A DNA stretch of 64,000 nt from JAICJC01 sp963709425 (lineage in GTDB: Bacteria > Actinomycetota > Thermoleophilia > Gaiellales > JAICJC01): positions 124,001 to 188,000 of the forward strand of contig CAVPWG010000004.1 in NCBI GenBank assembly GCA_963709425.1, given 5' to 3'. Positions 24,867 to 33,400 of the stretch are shown here, in pieces. The position numbers and the translations under genes were made by a program. Under the pieces are notes generated by a model, which saw only the letters and a list, made by a program, of their open reading frames with translations, was not told the DNA's origin and ran no database searches. Each line of letters begins with the position of its first letter. Position 1 is the stretch's first letter.

Positions 24867-25471
24867 ACTGGCAGATCTCGGGCACATACCTCGAGGCGTG
24901 CAACTGCGACGCCATCTGCCCGTGCCGCCGGATCGACGGCAGGCAGGGCGGCCGGTCGACCTACGGCGAGTGCACCGGCGCCCTCTCCTGGCAGATCGTC
25001 GACGGAATGGTCGACGGCCTCGACGTCTCGGACATGCGCGTGGTGCTCGCCGTCTGGTACAGCGACGACGAGGCGGGATCGCCGTGGTCGTGGGTGCTCT
25101 ACGTCGACGAGCGCGCCGACGAGCCGCGGCGGGCGGTGCTCGAGGACATCTTCACCGGTCGCCTCGGCGGCACCCCGCTCAGCCAGTTTCCGTGGGCGTT
25201 CAAGCCGAGCAACCTGCTCGCCGTGGTACCGAGCCGGATCGAGATCGACCATACGCCGGGCCGCGGCTGGTTCCGGGCGGGAGCGAGCGTGAACGTGCGC
25301 ATCGCCGGGCCATACGACACCCAGAGCCCGGTCACCTGCATCATCCCCGGCCACGACCGGTCGGGCCGGGAGGTGGTGGCCGAGCACGTCGAGGTGCACG
25401 ACGAGCACTTCGACATCAGCTACTCCGGGCGGTGTGGGTACGAGACGACGTTCGAGTACTCGTCGGCGTGA
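24863..25471 (+). CDS. DUF1326 domain protein
   Basis: 202 aa. It starts MNWQISGTYLEACNCDAICPCRR, with the Cys cluster (CNCxxxCPC) that marks DUF1326; a further Cys lies in the segment STYGECTG and another in SGRCGYETTF. No signal peptide. GTG at 24863 overlaps the stop of the DUF2182 gene. Cysteine clusters of this sort suggest metal or thiol chemistry, which fits the ArsR-type regulator and permease that follow, although this is inference. Confidence 0.87.
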   Translation: MNWQISGTYLEACNCDAICPCRRIDGRQGGRSTYGECTGALSWQIVDGMVDGLDVSDMRVVLAVWYSDDEAGSPWSWVLYVDERADEPRRAVLEDIFTGRLGGTPLSQFPWAFKPSNLLAVVPSRIEIDHTPGRGWFRAGASVNVRIAGPYDTQSPVTCIIPGHDRSGREVVAEHVEVHDEHFDISYSGRCGYETTFEYSSA

Positions 25472-25508
25472 TCTGACAACCTGGCATCCGACACCCTCGA
25501 ACACGAGA

Positions 25509-25532
25509 ACATATCAACAGATGTTAGTATGT
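25509..25532. promoter_or_regulatory. Palindromic operator of the ArsR-type repressor
   Basis: A 24-bp near-perfect palindrome with arms ACATAnnAACA and TGTTnnTATGT around a GA centre. It covers the TAGTAT -10 box (25525-25530) that lies 6 nt before the arsR ATG, so bound repressor would block RNA polymerase. The AT-rich arms stand out from the GC-rich surroundings. Confidence 0.75.
25525..25530 (+). promoter_or_regulatory. -10 box of leaderless arsR promoter
   Basis: TAGTAT, 6 nt before ATG 25537 and inside the palindromic operator. Confidence 0.55.
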
Positions 25533-25536
25533 AGCC

Positions 25537-25875
25537 ATGCTCGGGGAGCTGCTGCACATCGACGCGGCCCAGGGTCACCGCCTGCGCGCTGCCCGCCCGT
25601 CGCCTGACGACGCCGAGCGCCTGGCCGGCGGCTACCGCGCGCTGGGCGAGCCGACCCGGCTCTCGCTGGCGCTCGCGCTCCGCGACGGTCACGAGTTGTG
25701 CGTGTGCGACCTCTCGTGGATCGCGGAGCGGCCGCAGAATCTCGTCTCGCACCACATGAGGGCGCTCAAGGCCCAGGGCGTCGTGCGCTCGCGGCGCGAC
25801 GGCAAGATGACCATGTACACGCTGACCGAGAAGGGGCACGCGCTCCTCGCATCGCTCGACGCCGTCGCCGAATGA
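25537..25875 (+). CDS. ArsR/SmtB-family metal-responsive repressor
   Basis: 112 aa winged-helix regulator. ALGEPTRLSLALAL opens the DNA-binding domain, ELCVCDLSW (Cys55, Cys57) is the alpha-3 metal-sensor motif of ArsR/CadC-type proteins, and NLVSHHMRALKAQGVV is the recognition helix. It should repress its own operon until metal or metalloid binds the cysteines, and it is preceded by a matching palindrome. It overlaps the downstream permease by the ATGA arrangement, so the permease is the likely regulated transporter. Confidence 0.92.
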   Translation: MLGELLHIDAAQGHRLRAARPSPDDAERLAGGYRALGEPTRLSLALALRDGHELCVCDLSWIAERPQNLVSHHMRALKAQGVVRSRRDGKMTMYTLTEKGHALLASLDAVAE

Positions 25876-27155
25876 CGCATGTGATCTCCCAGCTCGGCGT
25901 GGCGCTGAAGGACGCCTTCCTGATGGCGTGGGCGGTGTGGTGGGCGCTCGTCCTGGGGTTTGCCATCTCGGCGATCGTGCAGGCCTGGGTGCCGCGGACG
26001 CGCATCGAATCGGCGCTCGCGGGCGGCGGCCCGCGGCCGCTGCTCTGGGCGACCGGCCTCGGGGCCGCATCGTCGTCCTGCTCCTACGCCGCGGTCGCGA
26101 TCGGCAAGTCGCTGTTCCAGAAGGGCGCATCCGCCATCTCGACGCTCGCCTTCCAGTTCGCGTCGACGAACCTCGTGTGGGAGCTCGGGCTCGTCCTGTG
26201 GGTGCTGATCGGCTGGCAGTTCGCACTGGCCGAGTACATCGGCGGCCTCGTGATGATCGCCCTCATGGCGCTCCTGCTTCGCGTCTTCGTCTCACCCCGG
26301 CTCGAGGATACGGCCCGCCGCCATGCGCAGGAGGCCGACACCGGCCACCAGCACCACGCGGCCGGCGAGCAGCTCTCGCTGCGCGAGCGGCTGACGAGCA
26401 TGTCGGCTTGGTCGGACGTCGCCCACAACTTCCGCGGCGACTGGCAGATGCTGTGGAAGGAGATCACGATCGGCTTCCTCCTGGCCGGTTTCGTCGGCCT
26501 CCTCGGAAACGACTTCTTCAACACGCTCTTCCTGACCGATGCGCCCGGGCCGGTCGCAGCCGTCGAGAACGTGATCGTCGGGCCGCTGATCGCCGTCCTC
26601 GCCTTCGTCTGCTCGGTCGGAAACATCCCGCTGGCCGCGGTGCTGTGGTCGGGCGGCATCAGCTTCGGCGGCGTGATGGCGTTCATCTTCGCCGACCTGA
26701 TCGTCCTTCCGATCATCGCGATCTACGTCAAGTACTACGGCCGGCCGTTCGCGATTCGCATCACCGTGCTCATGTTCGTGACGATGGCGGCGGCCGCGCT
26801 GATCGTCGACGGCGTCTTCACGGCGCTCGGGCTCGTGCCCGACACGCGCCCGACGCGGGACGACATCTTCAGCTCCATCCAGCTCGACTACAAGCTCGTG
26901 CTGAACGTCCTCGGGCTCGTCGTGTTCGCAGCCCTCTTCGGCCTGACGATGCGTCGGGGCGCGACAGACCCCGTGTGCGGCATGAGGGTCGACCGCGCGA
27001 AGGCGCCGCGGCTCGAGCACGGCGGGACGACCCATTTCTTCTGCTCGGAGCACTGCCGGCAGCGGTTCCAGGCGGATGCCCACCGCAGCAGAGGCGACGT
27101 GCTCGCTACGCCGCCCGGTTCAGCCCGAGCTCGGGACGGTGCGACCGGCCGCTGA
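25872..27155 (+). CDS. Permease (DUF318/ArsP-type) with C-terminal YHS/TRASH domain
   Basis: 427 aa. About eight to ten membrane helices contain SSSCSYAAVAIGKSLFQKGAS and VCSVGNIPLAAVLWSGG, signatures of the DUF318 permease family that includes organoarsenical exporter ArsP. A His-rich cytoplasmic loop (HQHH near residue 160) and a C-terminal YHS/TRASH-like domain (DPVCGMRVD, then FFCSEHCRQRF near residues 365-400) both suggest metal binding. Regulated by the adjacent ArsR protein. Likely efflux of a metal or metalloid; substrate unresolved. Its last 50 bp overlap the convergent HD-GYP gene. Confidence 0.88.
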   Translation: MTHVISQLGVALKDAFLMAWAVWWALVLGFAISAIVQAWVPRTRIESALAGGGPRPLLWATGLGAASSSCSYAAVAIGKSLFQKGASAISTLAFQFASTNLVWELGLVLWVLIGWQFALAEYIGGLVMIALMALLLRVFVSPRLEDTARRHAQEADTGHQHHAAGEQLSLRERLTSMSAWSDVAHNFRGDWQMLWKEITIGFLLAGFVGLLGNDFFNTLFLTDAPGPVAAVENVIVGPLIAVLAFVCSVGNIPLAAVLWSGGISFGGVMAFIFADLIVLPIIAIYVKYYGRPFAIRITVLMFVTMAAAALIVDGVFTALGLVPDTRPTRDDIFSSIQLDYKLVLNVLGLVVFAALFGLTMRRGATDPVCGMRVDRAKAPRLEHGGTTHFFCSEHCRQRFQADAHRSRGDVLATPPGSARARDGATGR

Positions 27156-28500
27156 CCTCGATCAGGGCGGTGACGACGTCGGGGTCGAACTGCGTGCCGG
27201 AGCATCGCCGGAGCTCTGCAATCGCCTGCTTGTCGGTCAGCGCAGCTCGATACGGGCGTCCGGTCGTCATCGCGCTGAAGGCGTCACACACGGCGACGAT
27301 CCGCGCCACGCGCGGGATGCGGTCTCCCGCAAGTCCGTCCGGATAGCCGCCGCCGTCCCAGCGCTCGTGGCACGAGCGCACCAGCCGGCCCACCTCACCG
27401 AGCAACCCTCCCACCTGCACGAGCATCCGCTCGCCCTCGGTGGTGTGGGTCTCGATGACGGCCCGCTCGTCGGGTGTGAGCGGGCCAGGCTTGTTCAGAA
27501 GCTCGTTCGGGATCCGCACCTTGCCGACGTCGTGCAGAAGCGCCGTGAGCTCGGCGTGAAGGCGATCGCGGTGTCCCAGGTCGAGCGAGCCGGAGACCGC
27601 CAGCACGAGGCTGACGACATCCTGGCTGTGAAGGCCGGTATAGGAGTCGTCCGCCTCCACCATGTCGCCGAGCAGAAGCGCCGTGCCGCGGTAGGCGTGG
27701 GAAAGCTCCAGCGCGTGATCGATCCGCACCCGCCGCTCGCGGGCGAAATACCCCAAGAGGCCCATGAGCGGCACCCCCATCAGGAACGCATAGCGGTGAG
27801 TGCGGGCGGCGTCCCCCAGCGCCAGGCCGATCGGCGTCAACGCCACGTCGACGGCCCACGCCGGCGCAAGGATCCCCGGCAACGTCCGCAGCGGCAGGCC
27901 GAGCCCGATGCTGCCCCGCACCGCCGATCCAGTGAAATCGAATGCGAACTGGGCGGCGAGGGCCATCATCACCAACGGGGCGCGGTCCAGCGTCGGGGCT
28001 GGGCTTCCGGCGAGCCACAGCACGAGCACCGGGCCGACCGAGAACCAGGCGCTCACGAGGTGCAGCGCGATCCGCTCCGGGTGCCATGTCCCCCGCACCT
28101 GCTCCGGCGCCTTGCTCAGGATGAATCCGGCTGCAACGAGCGCCGGCACCCACCCGGCCGGCGCCAGGAAGAGCATCGGCACGAACACCAGCTGTGTCGG
28201 CACGGCCGAACCAAAGCCCACTTCGAACTGGACGCGCGCAGCGAACGCGTAGGCCACCACCAGCGCCAGCATGAGCAGCGCGTCGGGTGCGGTTCGCTGT
28301 GGCATCCAGACCGGCAGCCCAACGGCCACAACGACGAAGACCCCGGCGAGGGCGAGCGTCGTCGCCCGATCCCGGTCGCCGAGGCGCTGCGCCTCGCGCC
28401 CACGCGCCTGCTCGACCAGCTCCTGGTCGTCGGCCGAGGCAGAGGCGTCTACGGCGCGCGTCGCCGGCCGCGCCTGCGAGGTGCTGAACGGCAGCCGCAT
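27106..28500 (-). CDS. HD-GYP domain phosphodiesterase with membrane sensor
   Basis: 464 aa from ATG 28500 (GTG 28527 is possible). After a charged N-terminus, about six to eight membrane helices occupy residues 50-250, followed by a C-terminal HD-GYP domain. HD is LLHDVGKVRIP, and the GYP region is HERWDGGGYPDGLAGD, with RIVAVCDAFSAMTTGRPYR after it. HD-GYP proteins hydrolyse cyclic di-GMP or act as sensors. The membrane part has no recognised sensor signature. It overlaps the convergent permease gene by 50 bp. Confidence 0.88.
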   Translation of the reverse strand: MRLPFSTSQARPATRAVDASASADDQELVEQARGREAQRLGDRDRATTLALAGVFVVVAVGLPVWMPQRTAPDALLMLALVVAYAFAARVQFEVGFGSAVPTQLVFVPMLFLAPAGWVPALVAAGFILSKAPEQVRGTWHPERIALHLVSAWFSVGPVLVLWLAGSPAPTLDRAPLVMMALAAQFAFDFTGSAVRGSIGLGLPLRTLPGILAPAWAVDVALTPIGLALGDAARTHRYAFLMGVPLMGLLGYFARERRVRIDHALELSHAYRGTALLLGDMVEADDSYTGLHSQDVVSLVLAVSGSLDLGHRDRLHAELTALLHDVGKVRIPNELLNKPGPLTPDERAVIETHTTEGERMLVQVGGLLGEVGRLVRSCHERWDGGGYPDGLAGDRIPRVARIVAVCDAFSAMTTGRPYRAALTDKQAIAELRRCSGTQFDPDVVTALIEVSGRSHRPELGLNRAA

Positions 28501-28640
28501 GCACAGTGCGTATCGGGCGTCACGCACACCGACTTGAGCCCGTGAGACCCGTGCTCACCCGGTCGGGGGAGGCATGCGGCACCGCCGCCACGCATGCTGA
28601 GCACAGCAACTCCATACCGAGACCTGTCGCAGGAGACAGC

Positions 28641-29261
28641 ATGACCGTCCGCATCCTCCGGCTTCCCAGATGCTCGACCATCGTGGCGACGGTGATGACC
28701 GCGGCCATCTCCGCGGCGACCGCAGCGCCCGCAGGTGCGTCGCTTGGGATCGCCTGCCCCGATCCGACGTCCCAGCCGTTCGCGCCGTGGAGTGACGTGT
28801 CCGCCTACACGTTCGCCCCCAACGGAGGATTCGAGAACGGCGCCACCGGCTGGTCCCTGGCGGGCGCCGCCCGCGTCGTCCGCGGCAACGAGCCTTTCGC
28901 CGTCCACCGCGGCGGCGACGGGTACTCGCTCAGCCTCCCAGCCGGCAGCAGCGCCACTTCACCGCCAATGTGCATCGGAGCGTTCTCGAACAAGATGCGC
29001 TTCTTCGCCCGCAACACCGGACCGTCCACGGCGCGCCTGACCGTCAAGGTCATCTACGACGGCGGCCTCGGCCAGGTGCTCGGCATCGCCGATGCAGGGA
29101 CGATCAGGGCCGGCAAATGGCAGCCGTCGCCGGCGCTCACAATGCTCGGCGGGACGCTGCCTCTCCTGACGCGGGACGTCCGCATCCGCTTCGTGCCCGC
29201 CGACGCGACCGGGCAGTGGAGCATCGACGACGTCTACGTCGACCCGTTGATGCACCGCTAG
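28641..29261 (+). CDS. Secreted protein, carbohydrate-binding-like fold
   Basis: 206 aa. A signal peptide (ATVMTAAISAATAAPAGAS, cleavage near residue 37) is followed by NGGFENGATGWSLAGAARVV, the opening strand pattern of CBM-type jelly-roll domains, and ends WSIDDVYVDP, the matching final strand. No catalytic site is visible. ATG 28641 has a good ribosome binding site (AGGAGA). It could bind a surface polysaccharide, but this is only a fold-level guess. Confidence 0.7.
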   Translation: MTVRILRLPRCSTIVATVMTAAISAATAAPAGASLGIACPDPTSQPFAPWSDVSAYTFAPNGGFENGATGWSLAGAARVVRGNEPFAVHRGGDGYSLSLPAGSSATSPPMCIGAFSNKMRFFARNTGPSTARLTVKVIYDGGLGQVLGIADAGTIRAGKWQPSPALTMLGGTLPLLTRDVRIRFVPADATGQWSIDDVYVDPLMHR

Positions 29262-29818
29262 CTCCCCCGCGCCGACGCCGGATCCCACTCGGTCCGGGTC
29301 GCCGCGTACTCCGCGAGCGTCTCGAGCACCGCGGCGAGACGAGCCCGCACGTCAGGATCCGCCACGACCCCGTCCGCCACGGCGTCGCGACCTACGGCGA
29401 TGTGGGAGCACGCCGCGGGGACGACGTCGGCGTGGATCGTACGAAGCACGGTCTCGAGCGATTCATGCGCCTTCGCGGCGCGGGTGGGCAGCCCGGAGGC
29501 GTTCACCCAGGCCACCGGCTTGCCGTACATCTCGGGCCCGCCCACGGTCCAGTCGAGCAGGTTCTTGAACGTGCCGGGGAGCGCGCCCGCGTACTCGGGC
29601 GTGCAGAAGAGCACCGCGGCGGCCGCGGCGATCTGTCGTCGCAGGTCGGCGACCGCGGGCGGCAGCGGGTCGACGTCGTCGTCGGCGTTGAAGTGCGGCA
29701 GGTCGGTCATCCCGCCGTAGAGCGTCGCCTCGACGCCTGGCGGCGGCGCGGCCGCGGCCGTGCGAAGAAGCGCGGTGTTCGTGGAGCCGCTGCGGGTGCT
29801 GCCCGAGATGAGCAGGAT
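29258..29818 (-). CDS. NAD(P)H-dependent FMN reductase; start codon unclear
   Basis: About 186 aa. The FMN phosphate loop SGSTRSGSTN, followed by the typical FCTPEYAGALPGTFKNLLDW motif, identifies the flavodoxin-like NADPH-dependent FMN reductase family. The first ATG in frame is at 29710, but it would remove the whole phosphate loop and first strand. Upstream in frame only ACG (29827, 29824), ATC (29818) and CTG (29815) occur before the glmS stop. A non-ATG start near 29818 is therefore suggested; otherwise the gene is decayed or mis-sequenced. It is the last gene of the rplM-rpsI-glmM-glmS block. Confidence 0.72.
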   Translation of the reverse strand: MLLISGSTRSGSTNTALLRTAAAAPPPGVEATLYGGMTDLPHFNADDDVDPLPPAVADLRRQIAAAAAVLFCTPEYAGALPGTFKNLLDWTVGGPEMYGKPVAWVNASGLPTRAAKAHESLETVLRTIHADVVPAACSHIAVGRDAVADGVVADPDVRARLAAVLETLAEYAATRTEWDPASARGS

Positions 29819-29839
29819 GCGCGTCGTTGCGGCGCCGGC

Positions 29840-31663
29840 CTACTCGACCGTGACGGTCTTGGCCAGGTTGCGCGGCTTGTCGACATCGAGCCCGCGGCGC
29901 GTCGCGATCGCGTAGGCCAGTTGCTGGAGCGGGAGCACGGCGAGCGCCGCCTGGAGCTCCGGCTCCGTCCGCGGCAGGTAGAGCACGTGCTCGGCCAGCT
30001 CGCGGATCGACTCGTTGCCTTCGGTGGCGACGGCGATCACGTGGGCGCCGCGGGCGCGCACCTCCTGAATGTTCGAGACGACCTTCTCGTAGACGTGCGA
30101 GTCGGTCGCGACCACCACGACCGGGGTCTGGTCGTCGAGGAGTGCGATCGGGCCGTGCTTCATCTCGCCGGCGGCGTACGCGTCGGTCGCGATGTAGGAG
30201 ATCTCCTTGAGCTTGAGTGCGCCCTCGAGCGCGATCGGCAGCCCCATGTTGCGGCCCAGGTAGAGGAAGAAGTCGTTCTGGTGATAGCGGTCGGCGATCG
30301 GCTCGACGACGTCGCGCCGATCGAGCGTCCGGCGAGCCAGGTCGGGCAGGTCGCGCACCTGGTCGAGCAGCGTGCCGGCCCGGACGGCGTCGATCGTGCC
30401 GCGGATCAGCCCCAGCTTGAGCGCGAGCAGATACATGAGCGTCACCTGCGCCGTGAAGGTCTTGGTCGCCGCCACCCCGATCTCGAGCCCCGCGCGCGTG
30501 TAGAGGACCGAGTCGCACTCGCGCGTCATCTGCGACCCCATCACGTTCGTGACCGCGAGGACGTGGGCCCCGCGCGCCCGCGCCTCCTTCATCGCCGCCA
30601 GCGTGTCGATCGTCTCGCCCGACTGGGCGACGGCGATCACGAGCGTCCGCTCGTCGATCACCGCATGCCGGTAGCGCCACTCGCTCGCGATGTCCGACTC
30701 CGAGGGGATCCGGGCCCACTCCTCGAGCAGGTAGCGGCCGATGAGCCCGGCGTGATAGGAGGTGCCGCAGGCGAGGAAAACGACCCGCGAGAGGTCACGG
30801 ACCTGGCGCTCGGAGAGCTCGAGACCGTCGAGCTGGAGCTCCCCGTGGTAGAGCCGCTCGCCGATCGTCTCGGCGATCGCGTCGGGTTGCTCCTCGATCT
30901 CCTTCAGCATGAACGTCTCATAGCCCTGCTTCTCGGCCGCCTCCTCGTCCCAGTCGACCTCGTCGACGCCGCGCTCGATGACGGCGCCGTCGCCCGACAG
31001 GAACGTCGCACCGCCGGGGCGGGCGACCACGATCTCGTCGTCGTGCACGTACTGCACCCGGCGCGTCGAGCTGAGGAACGCCGGGATGGCCGACGCCATG
31101 AACATCTCGCCCTCCCCCACGCCGACCACCAGCGGGCAGCCGCGCCGGGCGGCGACGAGGATGCCCGGACTGTCGCGATGCGCGGCGGCGAACGCGAAGT
31201 GGCCGTCGAGGCGGGCATACGCCGCGCGGACGGCCTCGACGAGGTCGCCCGAGTAGCACTCCTCGATGAGGTGGGCGATCACCTCGGAGTCGGTGTCGGA
31301 GTGGTACTCGTGCCCCGTGTCGGAGAGCTCGCGCCGGAGGGTCGCGTAGTTCTCGATGATGCCGTTGTGGACGACCGTGACGCCCGACCCCTCGCATGCC
31401 TCGATCGGGTGGGCGTTGGCCTCGATCACGCCGCCGTGGGTCGCCCAGCGCGTGTGCGCCAGGCCGGTCGTCGCCGGGTGCGCAGCGGAGCCGACCGCGT
31501 CGCGCAGCGCCGACACCTTGCCCACGCGACGGACGATGTCGACCTGGCCGTTCATGAGGCAGATCCCGGCCGAGTCGTACCCGCGGTACTCGAGCCGCTC
31601 GAGCCCGTGCAGAAGCAGCTCCTTGCACGGCCGCGACCCCACGTATCCGACGATCCCGCACAT
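29840..31663 (-). CDS. glmS: Glutamine-fructose-6-phosphate aminotransferase
   Basis: 607 aa, first step of UDP-GlcNAc synthesis (fructose-6-P plus glutamine to glucosamine-6-P). The N-terminal amidotransferase begins MCGIVGYVG, so Cys2 becomes the nucleophile after Met removal. Two SIS domains follow (CGTSYHAG, AVAQSGETIDTLAA; then GRNMGLPIALEGALKLKEISYI), and the C-terminus ends LAKTVTVE. The ATG overlaps the glmM stop (TGATG). Confidence 0.96.
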   Translation of the reverse strand: MCGIVGYVGSRPCKELLLHGLERLEYRGYDSAGICLMNGQVDIVRRVGKVSALRDAVGSAAHPATTGLAHTRWATHGGVIEANAHPIEACEGSGVTVVHNGIIENYATLRRELSDTGHEYHSDTDSEVIAHLIEECYSGDLVEAVRAAYARLDGHFAFAAAHRDSPGILVAARRGCPLVVGVGEGEMFMASAIPAFLSSTRRVQYVHDDEIVVARPGGATFLSGDGAVIERGVDEVDWDEEAAEKQGYETFMLKEIEEQPDAIAETIGERLYHGELQLDGLELSERQVRDLSRVVFLACGTSYHAGLIGRYLLEEWARIPSESDIASEWRYRHAVIDERTLVIAVAQSGETIDTLAAMKEARARGAHVLAVTNVMGSQMTRECDSVLYTRAGLEIGVAATKTFTAQVTLMYLLALKLGLIRGTIDAVRAGTLLDQVRDLPDLARRTLDRRDVVEPIADRYHQNDFFLYLGRNMGLPIALEGALKLKEISYIATDAYAAGEMKHGPIALLDDQTPVVVVATDSHVYEKVVSNIQEVRARGAHVIAVATEGNESIRELAEHVLYLPRTEPELQAALAVLPLQQLAYAIATRRGLDVDKPRNLAKTVTVE

Positions 31664-32991
31664 CAGGCTGTCCCTCCGATTTCGGCGGCAACGACGTCTG
31701 AAAGATGGTCGCACAGCCGTTCGCAGTCGTTCGCATCGACGGCCTCGACCATGACCCGCACGACAGGCTCGGTGCCCGACGCCCGAAGCACCACGCGGCC
31801 GTCCTCACCCAGCTTCGCCTCGGCGGCCCGCACCTCCTGCCAGATCCGGTCGGCGCCCTCCAGCGCGGACCGGTCGGCCGGGACGGCGACGAGCTTCTGC
31901 GGGAACGGCTGCACGAGGTCGACGACCCCGGCCATCGACAGGTCGAGCCGATCGAGCACGCCGAGCAGCATGAGCGCCGTCGCGAGCCCGTCGCCGGTCG
32001 AGTGATGCGCGAGGTCGACCACGTGGCCGGACTGCTCGCCGCCGAGGGTCGCGCCGGTCGCGAGCATCCGCTCGAGCACGTAGCGGTCGCCGACGTCGGT
32101 CACCTCGACCTCGATCCCGTGCTCGCGCATGAGCCGGTGAAACCCGAGGTTGGTCATCGACGTGACGACGACGCGGTCGCCCGGCAGCGCACCGCGGCGG
32201 CGGAGGTCGATCGCGAGGGCGGCGATGATGGCGTCGCCGTTCGCCGGCCGGCCGCCGGCGTCGACGGCGAGGCAGCGGTCGGCGTCGCCGTCGAAGGCGA
32301 TCCCGCACTCGGCGCGACCGGCCCGCACAGCCCCGGCGAGCGTGTCGAGGTGGGTGGAGCCGATCCCGGCGTTGATGTTCCGGCCGTCGGGGGCCGCGCC
32401 GATGAGCTCGGTGTCGAGGCCGAGCTTCGCGGCGAGGAGTGGCGCGGCGGCAGCGGCGGCGCCGTTCGCGCAGTCGAGCACCACCCGGCGGTCGCCGGAA
32501 ATACCGTCGCCGTAGGTCGCCGCCAGCCAGGCGACGTACCGCTCGACCGCGTCCTCGACCGGCTCGACCCGCCCGCCGCCCGGCCCGGGGCCCGAGCCCA
32601 TCGCGGCCTCGACGTCCGCCTCGGCGGCGTCGGGCAGCTTGCGACCGTCGGCTCCGAGGAACTTGATGCCGTTGTCCTCGTACGGGTTGTGGGACGCCGA
32701 GATGACGCAGCCCAGCTCGGCCCCGAGCCGGCCGACCAGCATCGCCACGCCGGGCGTCGGGATGACCCCGGCCGTGAGCGCGACGCCGCCGCCCGAGACG
32801 ATGCCCTCGACCAGGGCGTCCTCCAGCGCCGGCCCCGACTCGCGCGTGTCGCGCCCGAGGACGACCCTGCAGCCGGGCCCGGTGACGGCCGCCGCAGAGG
32901 CGCCCAGCTCGCGGGCCAGGTCCTCGGTCAGGTCGACGCCGGCGACTCCCCGCACGCCGTCTGTCCCGAACAGCTTGCGGAGCGCTGTCAA
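31663..32991 (-). CDS. glmM: Phosphoglucosamine mutase
   Basis: 442 aa. Converts glucosamine-6-phosphate to glucosamine-1-phosphate. Family features: LFGTDGVRGVAG at the start, ISASHNPYEDNGIKF (active-site phosphoserine), DGDADRCLAVD (Mg2+ site), GGEQSGHVVD, and RASGTEPVVRVMVEA near the end. Placed between rpsI and glmS, linking translation to wall precursor supply. Start ATG 32991 and 10 nt after the rpsI stop. Confidence 0.96.
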   Translation of the reverse strand: MTALRKLFGTDGVRGVAGVDLTEDLARELGASAAAVTGPGCRVVLGRDTRESGPALEDALVEGIVSGGGVALTAGVIPTPGVAMLVGRLGAELGCVISASHNPYEDNGIKFLGADGRKLPDAAEADVEAAMGSGPGPGGGRVEPVEDAVERYVAWLAATYGDGISGDRRVVLDCANGAAAAAAPLLAAKLGLDTELIGAAPDGRNINAGIGSTHLDTLAGAVRAGRAECGIAFDGDADRCLAVDAGGRPANGDAIIAALAIDLRRRGALPGDRVVVTSMTNLGFHRLMREHGIEVEVTDVGDRYVLERMLATGATLGGEQSGHVVDLAHHSTGDGLATALMLLGVLDRLDLSMAGVVDLVQPFPQKLVAVPADRSALEGADRIWQEVRAAEAKLGEDGRVVLRASGTEPVVRVMVEAVDANDCERLCDHLSDVVAAEIGGTA

Positions 32992-33001
32992 GAGCCCCGG
33001 A

Positions 33002-33400
33002 TCAGCGCTTCGAGAACTGCGGCCGCTTGCGCGCCTTCTTGAGGCCGGCCTTCTTGCGCTCGACCTGGCGGGCGTCGCGGGTCAGGAACCCCTGCCGCTT
33101 CAGGTCGGCGCGCAGGTTGGCGTCGGCCTCGATGAGCGCCTTCGAGATCCCGTGCCGGAGCGCTCCGGCCTGGCCGGAGATGCCGCCGCCGTCGATGCGA
33201 GCCCGGACGTCGTAGGCCGCGTCGGTGCCGGTGAGCGAGAGCGGCGAGGTCGCGATCGCACGCAGCGTCCGGCGCGGAAAGTACTCCTCGACCGGCCGGC
33301 CGTTCACCGTCACGGTGCCGGCGCCCGGGACGAGCACAACGCGCGCGACCGACGTCTTTCGCTTGCCCGTGCCGCGGTAGGCGACCGCCTGGTCGGCCAT
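33002..33400 (-). CDS. rpsI: 30S ribosomal protein S9
   Basis: 132 aa. It begins with YRGTGKRKTSVARVVL and ends KKARKRPQFSKR, the Arg/Lys tail that reaches the P-site tRNA. DGGGISGQAGALRHGISKAL is also family-typical. ATG 33400 overlaps the rplM stop (TGATG), the conserved L13-S9 pair. Confidence 0.97.
   Translation of the reverse strand: MADQAVAYRGTGKRKTSVARVVLVPGAGTVTVNGRPVEEYFPRRTLRAIATSPLSLTGTDAAYDVRARIDGGGISGQAGALRHGISKALIEADANLRADLKRQGFLTRDARQVERKKAGLKKARKRPQFSKR

Noticed and set aside
28970..32005. 1011-codon open frame on the plus strand opposite glmS
   Set aside because: Shadow of the antisense frame of a highly GC-rich gene; no start signal and no domain motif.
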